The notes under the pieces: generated by a model
What the model was told of the DNA's origin: nothing
What the model saw: only the letters and a program-made list of their open reading frames with translations
Database searches by the model: none
Assembly (NCBI GenBank): GCA_021372695.1
Contig: JAJFTY010000185.1
Span: forward strand, 1 to 62,640
Direction: 5' to 3'
DNA from: Deltaproteobacteria bacterium
GTDB lineage: Bacteria; Desulfobacterota; Syntrophia; Syntrophales; UBA5619
DNA: 62,640 bases
Shown: piece by piece, positions 62,165-62,640 of the stretch
How positions within the stretch are numbered: position 1 is the first letter of the stretch
Layout: every line of letters starts with the position of its first letter
Translations under genes and position numbers: made by a program

Positions 62165-62640
62165 TCACTCGACCTCGAGCTTGATCTCCTTCACCGGTCC
62201 GAACACGCCAAGCGGCTGGTCGAATCTCTTCTCATCGCCCACAACCATGATGGTCAGCGCATCGGGTTCCAGGTACTTCCGTGCCACGCGCAGCACGTCC
62301 TGCGCGGTCACCCTTGCGATATTGTCCCGGTAGTTCTCCAGGTAGCCCGGGGGATAGCCGAAAAACTCCAGCCTGGCCTGCTGATTCACCACGGCATCGG
62401 GCCTGGCAAAACCGAAAATGAAGGAATTGATCATGGACTCTTTCGCCAGAGAGAGCTCCTGATCGGTCACGGGCGCCCGGGTCATGTCGGTGAGGATCTT
62501 CAGGATCGTCGAGATCACATGGGCGGTCGATTCGGACTTTGTCTCGGTTTGGACCGTGAAGGTGCCCACGAAACGGCGTCCCACGTCAAAATCGCTGGCA
62601 ACGTTATAGGCCAGCCCCTGGTTGGAGCGGATTTCCTGTG
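62165..62640 (-). CDS. M16-family peptidase, 3' part (start outside window)
   Basis: The frame is open to the right edge (through QEIRSNQGLAYNVASDFD), so only the C-terminal 158 residues are present. The visible pattern fits the inactive C-terminal half of insulinase/pitrilysin proteins: RSNQGLAYNV, VQTETKSESTAHVISTILKIL, EFFGYPPGYLENYRDNIARVT and DVLRVARKYLEPDALTIMVVGD. The zinc-binding HxxEH would be upstream. Likely a periplasmic or processing peptidase. Confidence 0.85.
   Translation of the reverse strand, partial: QEIRSNQGLAYNVASDFDVGRRFVGTFTVQTETKSESTAHVISTILKILTDMTRAPVTDQELSLAKESMINSFIFGFARPDAVVNQQARLEFFGYPPGYLENYRDNIARVTAQDVLRVARKYLEPDALTIMVVGDEKRFDQPLGVFGPVKEIKLEVE

Overview
This 62.6 kb window comes from a GC-rich bacterial chromosome. 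Gene content points to a strictly anaerobic deltaproteobacterium (Desulfobacterota), perhaps near the Syntrophales. The clues are a siroheme-dependent (Ahb) heme pathway with no hemE/F/G/H in the cluster, a tungsten-type aldehyde:ferredoxin oxidoreductase operon, a type III CoA-transferase, a TAXI-type binding protein and a cytoplasmic reductive-dehalogenase homologue. There is no rRNA in the window, so this placement is inference. Two tRNAs are present (Phe on the minus strand, Thr on the plus strand). I saw no insertion sequence, prophage, integron or CRISPR array.

Left part (1-11.6 kb): a FakA-FakB-like (DhaL-type plus DegV) fusion cut by the window edge, a family 2 glycosyltransferase and an LpxL-like acyltransferase form a lipid-flavoured operon that converges on an AMP-forming ligase. 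Next come two small unknown proteins, a repeat-like stretch, an RRM RNA-binding protein with a long structured leader, rmuC, a minimal zincin, two exported proteins sharing a split C-terminal module, and a reductive-dehalogenase-like Fe-S protein.

Middle left (11.6-30 kb): a 1069-residue secreted propeller/TIG/dockerin protein behind a good sigma-70 promoter, a LysE exporter with an apparent one-base frameshift, and an OmpA-type lipoprotein. The AOR operon (4Fe-4S protein, AOR, FAD oxidoreductase, MoaD) is read leftward from a promoter followed by a leader of about 270 nt that looks like a Moco/Tuco riboswitch. Then come a GDSL esterase, an HDOD-GAF regulator, an MFS transporter, a membrane-tethered TAXI protein, a lactonase-type propeller, and an unrecognised 457-residue protein.

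Centre (30-47 kb): tRNA-Phe, an RDD protein, prmA-rsmE, and then the main metabolic block: precorrin-2 dehydrogenase, hemX/ccsA, hemA, hemC, cobA-hemD fusion, ahbC, hemB, ahbD, an EF-hand protein, one ahbA/B-type siroheme decarboxylase and polA. Together they cover most steps from glutamyl-tRNA to siroheme and on to heme. hemL and a second ahbA/B subunit are not in the window. PolA has lost its proofreading residues.

Right part (47-62.6 kb): small proteins, then a leftward cluster of an alanine racemase with an unknown C-terminal domain, a Ddl-like ligase, an outer-membrane barrel and a second Ddl-like ligase. Both ligases depart from normal Ddl active-site motifs, which makes this the best candidate for an undescribed pathway. 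It is followed by a CHASE2 adenylate cyclase, tRNA-Thr, a CoA-transferase, two tandem Slp lipoproteins, a GT4/glycosidase pair, and the 3' part of an M16 peptidase.
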